From a virus: 44,036 bases of DNA. A program made the translations under genes and the position numbers. The DNA lies in IMG/VR virus record IMGVR_UViG_3300045918_000845, positions 1-44,036 of that record, one strand, 5' to 3'. Positions 25,580 to 32,147 of the stretch are shown piece after piece; positions within the stretch are counted from its first letter, which is position 1, and each line of letters begins with the position of its first letter. A model generated the notes under the pieces. The model had not been told where the DNA came from, searched no databases, and was given only the letters and a program-made list of their open reading frames with translations.

Positions 25580-26947
25580 ATGAGCAATTTAAATTTACGC
25601 AGCATCACCGGAAAAGACGGTCAGCCGGTATCGTTCCCAACGGGTATTACCATCGGCACTGGAGCTGCTGGAACAGTAAATAACATCGGCATCCCCGGGC
25701 AGCGCGGATTCGGTGTCGGCATCTGTCCGAATGCCTTGCCTGCCGGAATGGTCGAAATGACCGGGTGCCGCGATCAGTCCAGCGATAACTACGGTCACTA
25801 TCAATATTCGGATGGTTCCGTGATGATCTGGTGGCCAGTCGCTTATATCAAGCGCGGTACCGGCGCGAACGGTTTGGCGATCAATCAGGATTCCATTGTT
25901 CCGTTCAGCACGTACCCTGATGTCGCCACGGCTAATGCGGCGGGTTACTCAGTCCCTCGTGCGTTCTACGACAACGGCGCGCTTCAGCCCGGATATTTCC
26001 GAGACGCCTTCAAGTGCAGCAATAACGGAGGCATCGCATCCAGCATCAAGAACGGCATCCCGGTCACGAGCGCGCAGCGCGGAATCTTGGCCACAGCGGT
26101 ATTTTCAGCTTGTACAGGCAACGCTCAAGCACCTGCCAATTTTTATTACGGCGCAATCGCCGCAGCCAAATCGCGCGGCAATAATTTCTTTCCTGCCAGC
26201 ATATTTATGAAAACATGGGCGGCTACGGTCAGCAAGGTTCACGGACAGGCCGCAACATCATCCACGTTTTGCGCATGGTATGACCCTGCTGGAATTACTA
26301 ATTTCCCCAAGGGCCTGAACAACAATGCACTGGGTGACGTGAACGATGCCGCGATAGCATATATTTCTGATGGCAACGGAACCTATGCAGGTGCTGGGAA
26401 AACAGGTAGTGCGAACTTCTTTGCTCGCACTACGCACAATGGGCAGAACTGCGGTTCGGCGGATGAAAATGGTCTGATTTATGAGATTTGCCTCGGACTG
26501 ACTTCTGATGCGACCAACATCTATATTCTGAACACCGCTGCTGCGATGAAAAATATCACCGCAGGCAATGCGCTGGCGACGGATGCGTGGGGCGCAACCG
26601 CCTATGCCGCACAGTACACGAGCCTCGGAACCACGTTCGGCGCACTGTGGGCAACTGGCGCAAACCGCACTACTTATTACGGCTCTGCCACCCAGGTGTT
26701 CAATGCCGCAGTCAGCGGTAACGCATGGGCTGCAACAGGAGCGGGCATCCCGTTAGCTACAGGCATCGGCGGCACTAACGCATTCGGACAAGACTATTTC
26801 CTGGACTACAAGCCCAATGAGATGTGCCCGATCGCTGCGTTCGGCTGGAGCGATGGTGCGGGCGCGGGGGTGTGGGCGTTGCATCTCTACGTTGTGCGGG
26901 GCGACACGAGCAACGCCGTGGGCTTTCGCTCGGCCTTGTATCTCTGA
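25580..26947 (+). CDS. DGR variable protein, tail-tip receptor-binding candidate
   Basis: A 455-aa protein with a strong AAGGAG RBS. The last 41 residues, from M415, are encoded by the variable repeat VR. The variable segment contains 'GVWAL' and ends in 'VGFRSALYL', the C-type-lectin-like scaffold signature (W...GFR) common to DGR targets such as Mtd. Residues that differ from the template are F421, G422, D425, G428, H435, Y437, V438, D442, S444, A446 and, at the boundary, A452. The N-terminal part ('PAGMVEMTGCRDQSSDNYG' onward) is a beta-rich fibre-like domain. It lies at the tail end of the tail operon, as expected for the receptor-binding protein. Confidence 0.9.
   Translation: MSNLNLRSITGKDGQPVSFPTGITIGTGAAGTVNNIGIPGQRGFGVGICPNALPAGMVEMTGCRDQSSDNYGHYQYSDGSVMIWWPVAYIKRGTGANGLAINQDSIVPFSTYPDVATANAAGYSVPRAFYDNGALQPGYFRDAFKCSNNGGIASSIKNGIPVTSAQRGILATAVFSACTGNAQAPANFYYGAIAAAKSRGNNFFPASIFMKTWAATVSKVHGQAATSSTFCAWYDPAGITNFPKGLNNNALGDVNDAAIAYISDGNGTYAGAGKTGSANFFARTTHNGQNCGSADENGLIYEICLGLTSDATNIYILNTAAAMKNITAGNALATDAWGATAYAAQYTSLGTTFGALWATGANRTTYYGSATQVFNAAVSGNAWAATGAGIPLATGIGGTNAFGQDYFLDYKPNEMCPIAAFGWSDGAGAGVWALHLYVVRGDTSNAVGFRSALYL
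26822..26936 (+). repeat. DGR variable repeat (VR)
   Basis: It aligns without gaps to the TR at 27377-27491 (offset 555). There are 14 mismatches, and all of them are at positions where the TR has A (A to G 8, A to C 3, A to T 3); the TR has 25 adenines in the span. The last mismatch (26934) lies at the 3' boundary and may be flanking divergence, leaving 13 secure ones. The 3' end CGTGGGCTTTCGCTCGG is identical in both and would serve as the IMH. Confidence 0.97.
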
Positions 26948-26958
26948 CGGCCTGAGCG
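26927..26958 (+). other. Hairpin/cruciform at the 3' end of VR
   Basis: CGCTCGGCC (26927-26935) pairs with GGCC-T-GAGCG (26949-26958), a 9-bp stem with one bulged T and a 13-nt loop that includes the end of the variable protein gene and its stop codon. The TR copy lacks the downstream arm. A DNA hairpin just beyond VR is required for efficient retrohoming in the Bordetella phage DGR, so this could be the equivalent target-recognition element. Confidence 0.6.
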
Positions 26959-26964
26959 ATAGCG

Positions 26965-27375
26965 ATGGGCCTACACGATGAAGCGAAGCTGGATCAGAAA
27001 TTTATGGAATTCGCAAAGCTGATGAATATTCATCTCAATCATTTTCCGAACCATGAAAAGTACGGACTCGCGCTGGAAATTCGGCGCGCAGCTTATGAAA
27101 CTTACGGCTTCATCGTGGAAGGCCAAAAGCGTTTTCACAAAAAAACTGCGCTTTCTAATCTGGATATTCGGCATGAACAGTTACGGATGCTGATTCGCTT
27201 AGCGTACACGCTGGGCTATTTCGAATTCAAGGACGGAAAACGCGTAGAGAAATCACCGGTCGAACAGGGCGAGCATCGTTACCTTGCGCTCTCTCGGCTG
27301 GTGGACGAATTAGGCAGAATGCTCGGCGGATGGATTATTGCCGAGCGGCAGCTTGATAAACGGGAGGCGTCTTAA
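26965..27375 (+). CDS. avd: DGR accessory variability determinant (Avd-like)
   Basis: A 136-aa, helical, basic protein that matches the Avd (four-helix bundle) pattern: 'FAKLMNIHLNHFPNHEKY', then 'LALEIRRAAYETYGF' and 'LRMLIRLAYTLGYF'. Avd forms a pentamer that binds the RT and the template RNA and is needed for cDNA synthesis. The ORF lies between the variable protein gene and the TR, the classic position, and ends 1 nt before the TR. The start codon is ATG, 17 nt after the VP stop. Confidence 0.9.
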   Translation: MGLHDEAKLDQKFMEFAKLMNIHLNHFPNHEKYGLALEIRRAAYETYGFIVEGQKRFHKKTALSNLDIRHEQLRMLIRLAYTLGYFEFKDGKRVEKSPVEQGEHRYLALSRLVDELGRMLGGWIIAERQLDKREAS

Positions 27376-27376
27376 T

Positions 27377-27491
27377 ATGTGCCCGATCGCTGCGTACAAC
27401 TGGAGCAATGGTGCGAGCGCGGGGGTGTGGGCGTTGAATCTCAACAATGTGCGGGGCAACACGAACAACAACGTGGGCTTTCGCTCGGACT
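27377..27491 (+). repeat. DGR template repeat (TR)
   Basis: The invariant donor of sequence information, transcribed into RNA and reverse transcribed with errors at A. In the VP reading frame it has nine AAY codons (AAC or AAT), the usual design that lets mutated A positions give many residues without creating stop codons. It starts 1 nt after the avd stop codon and lies 139 nt upstream of the RT gene. Confidence 0.97.
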
Positions 27492-27630
27492 CGGAATCAC
27501 CTCAAAGACTGCAGCTAGGTCAAAGTGGAACCAAGGGAGACGCTTTCCGGCGCGTGGCTTTTGCCACGGCGAAATCGGATGGCTTCCGTCTTTCTGGTAG
27601 GGCGATTAATCGTCTCGAAAGTCAGGCGAT
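27492..27630 (+). ncRNA. DGR spacer between TR and RT (probable template RNA 3' part)
   Basis: A 139-nt stretch without a credible gene. In the Bordetella phage DGR, cDNA synthesis is primed in the equivalent spacer RNA, which folds with Avd-RT. Short complementary stretches exist here (for example GGCTTTTGCCACGGCG), but I cannot fold it reliably. An ORF crossing TR and this spacer is not a protein gene. Confidence 0.55.
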
Positions 27631-28680
27631 ATGAAGCGCATCGGACATTTATACGAACAGGCATTTACCCGTGAAGCGTTGCTGATCGCTTTTCATGCGG
27701 CGGCACGTCACAAGCACGGCAAACGCGCCTGCTTTAATTTTGAAAAACATCTGGCGTTAAATCTGGATGATCTATACAACGAACTCGCCGACGGTAGTTA
27801 TGTACCACGGCCTTACTATAGCTTTATGGTGTACGAACCCAAGGCGCGCCGCATCTATGCGCCCACGTTTCGCGATTTGGTGGTACAGCACGCAATCTAT
27901 CGCGTGATCTCGCCCATCTTTGAACGTGGATTCATCGATCAATCGTTTGCGTGCCGCGTCGGGCTTGGAACGCACAAGGCCGCTGATTACGCACAGGCGG
28001 CCTTGCAGCGTATCCCGCGCGACAGCTACACGCTCAAGCTCGACATCCGCAAATTCTTCTATCGTATTGATCGCTGCATCTTGCGTGGACAGATCGAGCG
28101 CAAGATCAAAGATGCGCGATTTGTTGAACTTATGATGATGTTTGCCGACCACGGAGAGCCTATCGGCATTCCCATCGGTAACCTGCTATCGCAACTCTTC
28201 GCGCTGATTTATTTGAACCCGCTGGATCACTATATTAAGCGTGAGCTAGCGGTGCAAAATTATTGCCGCTACGTGGACGACTTCGTGATTTTCGGCGTAT
28301 CTCGCAAACTTGCCATTGAATATCAACGCCTGATTGTTGAGTTCATCGGCTTTGAATTGAAATTGGAATTATCTAAATCAACCCTTGCGCCCGTCTCGCG
28401 TGGGATTAATTTCGTCGGGTATCGCACCTGGGCAGGAAAGCGTTTTATCCGTCGCCACAGTTTAGGAAATTTTCGCAAAGCGATGCGGCGCGGAAATATC
28501 GAATCAGCAGCATCTATTTTCGGGCATGCACGTCATACCCATTCTTTGCAGCACATGCTTAACTTTACTAAGGAGCTTCACTATGATTACTATCGTCAGT
28601 TACCAAAAATATATCGACGCTCAAATCACACGCACACTGCGCATGCCGATGGACGATCAGCATCAAATGCTCGGCATTGA
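27631..28680 (+). CDS. DGR reverse transcriptase
   Basis: A 349-aa RT of the DGR lineage. Motif A is 'LKLDIRKFFYRID' (D138). The catalytic box is 'YVDD' (Y214-D217). The 'PIGNLLSQL' stretch (182-188) carries the SQ signature that distinguishes DGR RTs from retroviral or group II QG forms. The C-terminal thumb is 'RHSLGNFRKAMRRGN'. It lies directly after avd, TR and spacer, all on the same strand as the target gene. Catalytic residues D138, D216 and D217 are intact, so activity is plausible. The last 98 nt overlap the next gene in another frame. Confidence 0.95.
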   Translation: MKRIGHLYEQAFTREALLIAFHAAARHKHGKRACFNFEKHLALNLDDLYNELADGSYVPRPYYSFMVYEPKARRIYAPTFRDLVVQHAIYRVISPIFERGFIDQSFACRVGLGTHKAADYAQAALQRIPRDSYTLKLDIRKFFYRIDRCILRGQIERKIKDARFVELMMMFADHGEPIGIPIGNLLSQLFALIYLNPLDHYIKRELAVQNYCRYVDDFVIFGVSRKLAIEYQRLIVEFIGFELKLELSKSTLAPVSRGINFVGYRTWAGKRFIRRHSLGNFRKAMRRGNIESAASIFGHARHTHSLQHMLNFTKELHYDYYRQLPKIYRRSNHTHTAHADGRSASNARH

Positions 28681-29002
28681 ACTAGCTACACTGGCGGACG
28701 GCACCACTTACGTCAGTCTACCGGACGGTGCAAAGCTCCCGACAGATCAGCCGGAAGAAATCGCCGCCAGCATTAAAATCGTGAAACCAACGGCATCTCA
28801 ATTACTGGATATTAAGGCGGCTAGTCCTCACGTGCGTTTTATTAATCAGCAAATCGCTGATCAAATATCTGCACACTACAGCATGGCCGATGAAATCAAG
28901 TTAATCCGCACTGCGCCATCTCCAGAGCACGCCGTTTATAACCAGCACTGCGAGGATTGCCGCGCATGGGGCCGCGCTGAAAAAGCAAAACTCGGACTCT
29001 AA
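28583..29002 (+). CDS. Hypothetical protein overlapping the RT gene (139 aa)
   Basis: The start is ATG 28583, with an AAGGAG RBS at 28570-28575 that lies inside the RT gene. The N-terminus is 'MITIVSYQKYIDAQITRTL' and the C-terminus has 'HCEDCRAWGRAEKAKLGL' (Cys-X2-Cys). The function is not recognised. Genes here in tail modules are often tail-fibre assembly chaperones. The long overlap shows tight packing and coupling to the DGR. Confidence 0.6.
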   Translation: MITIVSYQKYIDAQITRTLRMPMDDQHQMLGIELATLADGTTYVSLPDGAKLPTDQPEEIAASIKIVKPTASQLLDIKAASPHVRFINQQIADQISAHYSMADEIKLIRTAPSPEHAVYNQHCEDCRAWGRAEKAKLGL

Positions 29003-29024
29003 ATATCATCAATGGAGGCTAAAA

Positions 29025-29324
29025 ATGACTAACGATCAAATGCTGTTAAATATTTTACTAATCGCGTACTTGTGTCTGCTGTGTTTTGATTTTTACTCAA
29101 CATATTATGCCGTTACGTCGCACGTCGGATATGAAAAAAATCCGCGTATGGCTTGGCTGATCAGCAAAACAAATCTTTTCGCTGCGCTTGCCATCAAAAC
29201 GATATTCAGCATCGCGTTGGGGGTGTGGCTGTATTGCGACACTCAGATATTGGGGCTGGGGATACTAACCGTCGTTTACGTCTGGTACATGTACGGAAAC
29301 TACAGGGTTATTGAAGGGAAGTAA
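29025..29324 (+). CDS. Small membrane protein, DUF5658-like (99 aa)
   Basis: Three hydrophobic segments near residues 6-30, 50-71 and 75-92. The pattern 'DFYSTYYAVTSHVGYEKNP' followed by 'NLFAALAIKTIFSIAL' resembles DUF5658-type inner-membrane proteins. A good GGAGG RBS lies 8 nt upstream of the ATG. It is the last plus-strand gene before a block of minus-strand accessory genes, which marks it as a possible moron or superinfection factor. Confidence 0.65.
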   Translation: MTNDQMLLNILLIAYLCLLCFDFYSTYYAVTSHVGYEKNPRMAWLISKTNLFAALAIKTIFSIALGVWLYCDTQILGLGILTVVYVWYMYGNYRVIEGK

Positions 29325-29366
29325 CGTTGATCGCCGCAGGGCTATTATCGCTTGATTTTTAGCGCC

Positions 29367-29606
29367 TTAGAATGGAACAAAGTTCAACGTGCCGCTTACT
29401 GTGCCGCTGCGCCCTGTAGCCGCATAGGGCGACATGCTTGAATTTTCCAATATTGGACTGTTAGCGAAACTAACTGAACCGGCAATTAGGCTGCTGGTGG
29501 TATGAATTGCGGGCGCTACGATACTTGGCCACATAGATCTCATTGTGGAGTTCCGGGAGAGGTTGCTGGCGGATTCGGTTGTCTTTGTCTGTTGGCATCG
29601 GGGCAA
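29367..29606 (-). CDS. Doubtful small ORF (79 aa) downstream of the lipoprotein
   Basis: Ser/Thr-rich reading frame whose C-terminal part ('YAATGRSGTVSGTLNFVPF') is compositionally protein-like. Its proposed start lies within the lipoprotein gene in another frame, and no clear RBS was found. It could be a broken tail- or fibre-like remnant, or a continuation of the lipoprotein lost by frameshift. Low confidence. Confidence 0.25.
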   Translation of the reverse strand: MPRCQQTKTTESASNLSRNSTMRSMWPSIVAPAIHTTSSLIAGSVSFANSPILENSSMSPYAATGRSGTVSGTLNFVPF

Positions 29607-29830
29607 TCGATGCGCAGTTCCTTGCGATCAGACCCTGCAAATTCCGAGAGCGTTGTATAGCCTAATGGGCAAATTTCATTTGCTTTGTCGTAGCATATAT
29701 TCCATCCGAGAGCGGAGCCACAAGCAATCAAGTACTCAGTTACCCCGTTGGTGTGTTTAATCTGCTGAGTCGTAGTACACCCCATTAGTGTGGACAATAG
29801 GATAACGACTGCAATGTGTGTTGGCTTCAT
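29540..29830 (-). CDS. Small lipoprotein (96 aa)
   Basis: An N-terminal signal peptide with a canonical lipobox 'LMGC' (Cys at residue 18) and a cysteine-rich mature part ('YLIACGSALGWNICYDKANE', 'CPLGYTTLSEFAG', 'IDCPDANRQRQ'). It resembles a family of small bacterial outer-membrane lipoproteins and is likely expressed from the lysogen as a moron. An exclusion or envelope function is possible but unproven. Confidence 0.7.
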   Translation of the reverse strand: MKPTHIAVVILLSTLMGCTTTQQIKHTNGVTEYLIACGSALGWNICYDKANEICPLGYTTLSEFAGSDRKELRIDCPDANRQRQPNPPATSPGTPQ

Positions 29831-29979
29831 ATCATCAGACTTCGTTTAAATGATGCGCTCTAGCTACTGCTACGAGGGCATTAGACATAGAATTAGGTTG
29901 TCGTTGTCACCATCACGCCCCTCAGTTAAACAGCGATAGTAAAGCCAACTGCTTTCTATGGGCAAGCGGTGGAATCTAG

Positions 29980-30186
29980 TTATTTTCTTATCAACGTTTC
30001 TCTCGTTTGAGAGGTGGACTGGATTACCGTTGGAACATGCTTTGCATCGTGCTCGTTAATAACATCAAAAATAATTTTAGGCTGTTCAGATTCCTTTAGC
30101 TTACCCAGAAGTTCATCTCCCCATTTTATATCAAGTAGCGCATGAGTCAATGTTTTAATTGCCTTAACTGTTTCTTCGTTCGACAT
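29980..30186 (-). CDS. Small hypothetical protein (68 aa)
   Basis: A hydrophilic helical protein with a good AGAGGGA RBS on the minus strand. It is probably co-transcribed with the Arc-like gene, which lies 18 nt upstream. No family recognised. Confidence 0.6.
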   Translation of the reverse strand: MSNEETVKAIKTLTHALLDIKWGDELLGKLKESEQPKIIFDVINEHDAKHVPTVIQSTSQTRETLIRK

Positions 30187-30204
30187 AGTGTTTCCCTCTA
30201 TTAT

Positions 30205-30495
30205 TTAATTGAAAAGAGATAGCAGCGCAAGCTGTTTTTCTACGGGCATGCGACGGAATATAGTGAGCAGCTTGCGCTCGATGTCAGTGATGTCAGATGT
30301 GTAACCACCAGAAACGGGGTGCTCCATCGTGTAGCGCGGATGCTCATCAATAGCCATATTTTCAAAGCTGCGCTTTAGCCTGAGAACGATCTCAACATTC
30401 AAACTTCGGCCATTTATTTTGGCCTCATTACTGAGTCGTTCTTTTAGGTCTGGCGGCATTCTTATGCCAAATGGTGGGATGTCTCTTACTTTCAT
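30205..30495 (-). CDS. Arc-like ribbon-helix-helix regulator
   Basis: The N-terminal 45 residues fit the Arc/Mnt pattern: a beta strand 'VRDIPPFGIRMPPDLKERLS' and a helix with 'NEAKINGRSLNVEIVLRLKR'. The C-terminus has an added 'DIERKLLTIFRRMPVEKQL' helix that may aid oligomerisation. The start at ATG 30495 is favoured; an upstream in-frame ATG at 30522 adds nine residues. Divergent to it is a second, smaller Arc-like gene, and the shared intergenic region holds operators. It is a candidate for the lysogeny switch. Confidence 0.75.
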   Translation of the reverse strand: MKVRDIPPFGIRMPPDLKERLSNEAKINGRSLNVEIVLRLKRSFENMAIDEHPRYTMEHPVSGGYTSDITDIERKLLTIFRRMPVEKQLALLSLFN

Positions 30496-30537
30496 TTCTC
30501 GCGCTTTCTCATGTTCCACCATGTAACCATAAATAAG

Positions 30538-30566
30538 TTGACATGTGGTGTGTCACTGTGTAATGT
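30538..30566 (+). promoter_or_regulatory. Sigma70 promoter for the plus-strand Arc-like gene
   Basis: TTGACA (30538-30543), 17-bp spacer, TAATGT (30561-30566). It is the best plus-strand promoter match I found in the regulatory region. The -10 overlaps a direct repeat that is likely an operator. Confidence 0.78.
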
Positions 30567-30584
30567 GTGTGTCTCACAGTGTAA
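30553..30584 (+). promoter_or_regulatory. Tandem operator repeats
   Basis: TCACTGTGTAA (30553-30563) and TCACAGTGTAA (30574-30584) are direct repeats with one mismatch, 21 bp apart, about two helical turns. Within them CACTGTG and CACAGTG also form an inverted repeat. The first covers the -10 of the promoter. Binding of an Arc-like protein here would repress transcription. Confidence 0.65.
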
Positions 30585-30598
30585 CCATTGAGGCAAAA

Positions 30599-30769
30599 AT
30601 GAAGATTGCAGCAACAGCAAAAGATAAGTCAGTTCGGGTGCGATTCCCCGAGGCAGTACTAGAGAAGCTGAATGAGTCATCCGCACAGGAAGGACGTAGC
30701 CGAAATACGGAAATCATTAAGCGGCTAAGTGAAAGTCTCGGCCTCGGACGGCACAAGTCCAGAAGATAA
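30599..30769 (+). CDS. Arc-like ribbon-helix-helix regulator (56 aa)
   Basis: A short Arc/MetJ-type DNA-binding protein: beta strand 'KSVRVRFPEAVLEKLNESSA' then helix 'QEGRSRNTEIIKRLSESLG'. The start is ATG 30599 with GAGG upstream; a longer in-frame ORF begins at 30545 but would start within the promoter. It is divergent to the minus-strand Arc-like gene; together they look like a two-repressor switch, analogous to phage P22 Arc/Mnt or the Cro/CI layout. Confidence 0.78.
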   Translation: MKIAATAKDKSVRVRFPEAVLEKLNESSAQEGRSRNTEIIKRLSESLGLGRHKSRR

Positions 30770-30776
30770 ATAGGTA

Positions 30777-30810
30777 GTCCCGCCCTACGGTTGTCGCCGT
30801 AGTGCGGGAC
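30777..30810 (+). other. Very stable stem-loop in the regulatory region
   Basis: GTCCCGC (30777-30783) pairs with GCGGGAC (30804-30810) and CTACGG (30785-30790) with CCGTAG (30797-30802), with a hexaloop TTGTCG and one C-T mismatch. It lies right after the Arc-like stop. There is no T-run, so it is either a weak terminator, a processing site or part of a regulatory RNA. Confidence 0.6.
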
Positions 30811-30864
30811 GGGTGCTCGTGATACTCGCTCGCTTTGTCAGCAGCTACAGTATCCCGCTCACCC
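30811..30864 (+). other. Second stem-loop with CTCGCTCGCTT loop
   Basis: GGGTG...GATACT pairs with AGTATC...CACCC (6 + 5 bp with an internal mismatched part). The loop contains CTCGCTCGCTT (30825-30835), the same 11 nt as in the loop of the stem at 10326-10376. It lies ahead of the CII-like gene and may be a leader structure. No T-run follows. Confidence 0.5.
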
Positions 30865-30902
30865 TCCAACATTGAAACATTAAGTTTTCGGAGGGTTTAA
30901 CA

Positions 30903-31364
30903 ATGGGCAAGTCAGTCTCACAAGACGCGCAGGCGGCGTTTTATCGGGTGGTACATGATCGCGATGTGGCGAAGTTGGCGGCGCAGATGGGGATGTCTCC
31001 CGGTGTGCTGTACAACAAGGCTAATCCGACCGAGGGCAACCACCATAAGCCCACGCTGGCCGATTGCATCATCATCACTAATCTCACCGGCGATAAGCGT
31101 ATCGCGCAAGCCTTTGCGGCTTCGGTGGGGGGCGTGTATCACGACCTGCCAGACCTCTCTACGCTTTCCACAGACGCTTTGATCGTTCACCTCATGCGTA
31201 TTCAGATTCGCAACGGCTCGTTTCATCACGAGATTCACGAGTCGCTTTCCAATGACGACAAGATCGACGCAAAGGAGTTTGCCCGCATCAAGAGCGAGGC
31301 GCAGGAATATATCGCGATGATTTTAGAGTCACTGGCACGCATGAGGGAGATGGGCGGTGGCTAG
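30903..31364 (+). CDS. CII-like phage regulator
   Basis: A 153-aa protein of the phage CII-like (CP76) family: 'FYRVVHDRDVAKLAAQMGMS' then 'PGVLYNKANPTEGNHHKPTL' is the typical N-terminal DNA-binding motif with its 'LYNKxNP' signature, followed by a helical C-terminus. GGAGGG lies upstream of the ATG. It is the first gene of the long early operon and probably influences the lysis-lysogeny choice. Confidence 0.82.
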   Translation: MGKSVSQDAQAAFYRVVHDRDVAKLAAQMGMSPGVLYNKANPTEGNHHKPTLADCIIITNLTGDKRIAQAFAASVGGVYHDLPDLSTLSTDALIVHLMRIQIRNGSFHHEIHESLSNDDKIDAKEFARIKSEAQEYIAMILESLARMREMGGG

Positions 31365-31554
31365 GCAGTACACCTCCCCCGCTCCCCAGTTTGCGTTACC
31401 ACTGGAGAGTACGGAGCCGCCTGAAAACTTGATGCGTGCCGCATGGCGGCGCAGTCGGTTGAAGTTGGATTTTGATGAGGCGATGAAGGTGCGCCACTTC
31501 CGAATCTGTTTGAAGCACTTGGCAATGAGTATGGCTAACGAGAGGAGAAAGTGA
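31357..31554 (+). CDS. Small basic protein (65 aa)
   Basis: A basic, arginine-rich protein from a GTG start (31357) overlapping the CII-like gene by 8 nt. 'MRAAWRRSRLKLDFDEAMK' then 'RHFRICLKHLA' indicates a helical DNA- or RNA-binding helper, but no family is recognised. Confidence 0.55.
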   Translation: MARQYTSPAPQFALPLESTEPPENLMRAAWRRSRLKLDFDEAMKVRHFRICLKHLAMSMANERRK

Positions 31555-31775
31555 TGGACATTATTCGGTTTCACCCGGCAACAAAACTGGCAGATATTAA
31601 CCGTCTTGCCCGTGAATTAGGCGGGCGCGTGGTATGCGTGAACGGTTCGGTGCGCATCCGCCGCATGCAAGAGTTAACCGGCGAGGCGATGAAGCGCATC
31701 GAGCGGGAGGATTTTGAGGGCGCGCTGGGCAATATTCGTTCAGCCATGGCGTTGATCGAGGGGGTGGCATGTTGA
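31554..31775 (+). CDS. Small hypothetical protein (73 aa)
   Basis: The start ATG 31554 overlaps the preceding stop by one base, with AGAGGAG upstream. The sequence 'RLARELGGRVVCVNGSVRIR' then 'AMKRIEREDFEGALGNIRSA' suggests a two-part alpha/beta-helix fold. Not recognised. Confidence 0.55.
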   Translation: MDIIRFHPATKLADINRLARELGGRVVCVNGSVRIRRMQELTGEAMKRIEREDFEGALGNIRSAMALIEGVAC

Positions 31776-31930
31776 TTACATTGCGCAGAGTTATCCGTAT
31801 GACTATTTCATCTTTTATAGGGGCAACGGAGTTGATAGCGAATACAGCTTTCTACCTCAAACAAGGGTATCGATTTGGCAATGCTGTGAACTTGGCCAGA
31901 AAAACTATTCCGATGCGGGGTGGGCGATGA
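31769..31930 (+). CDS. Short phage protein (53 aa)
   Basis: A small ORF with overlapping ends on both sides (ATG 31769 inside the previous gene, TGA overlapping the next ATG). 'LIANTAFYLKQGYRFGNAVN' followed by 'LARKTI' matches a pattern, an aromatic-G helix then A-x-x-L-A-R-x-T, that I have seen in short proteins of proteobacterial phage early operons. Function unknown. Confidence 0.6.
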   Translation: MLITLRRVIRMTISSFIGATELIANTAFYLKQGYRFGNAVNLARKTIPMRGGR

Positions 31931-32121
31931 GTTTACAAAATGAATTGCTTAACCTCGCTAGCAGGGTAGGTGTAATTGAGCATGAGCGGGATCGGCTTTT
32001 TTCACATCTGGCGCACGCTAACCAGGTGATGCAGTTACAGGATGCCGAGGTAGCAGAACTGAAGGCGCAACTAGCTTCGGCTCAGGCGATCAGTACGGGT
32101 TTGTTGTCACAGGTTTCATAA
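31927..32121 (+). CDS. Small coiled-coil protein (64 aa)
   Basis: Nearly the whole sequence is a heptad-repeat helix ('LLNLASRVGVIEHERDRLF', 'AEVAELKAQLASAQAIST'). Overlaps the preceding gene by 4 nt. No function assigned. Confidence 0.55.
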   Translation: MSLQNELLNLASRVGVIEHERDRLFSHLAHANQVMQLQDAEVAELKAQLASAQAISTGLLSQVS

Positions 32122-32147
32122 ATCAATATCAAAAAGGAGCGAGCGAA

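Noticed and set aside
27338-27634. 98-aa reading frame crossing the TR and spacer
   Set aside because: It reads through the template repeat in the same frame as the variable protein only because TR and VR share sequence; it has no RBS and overlaps avd.
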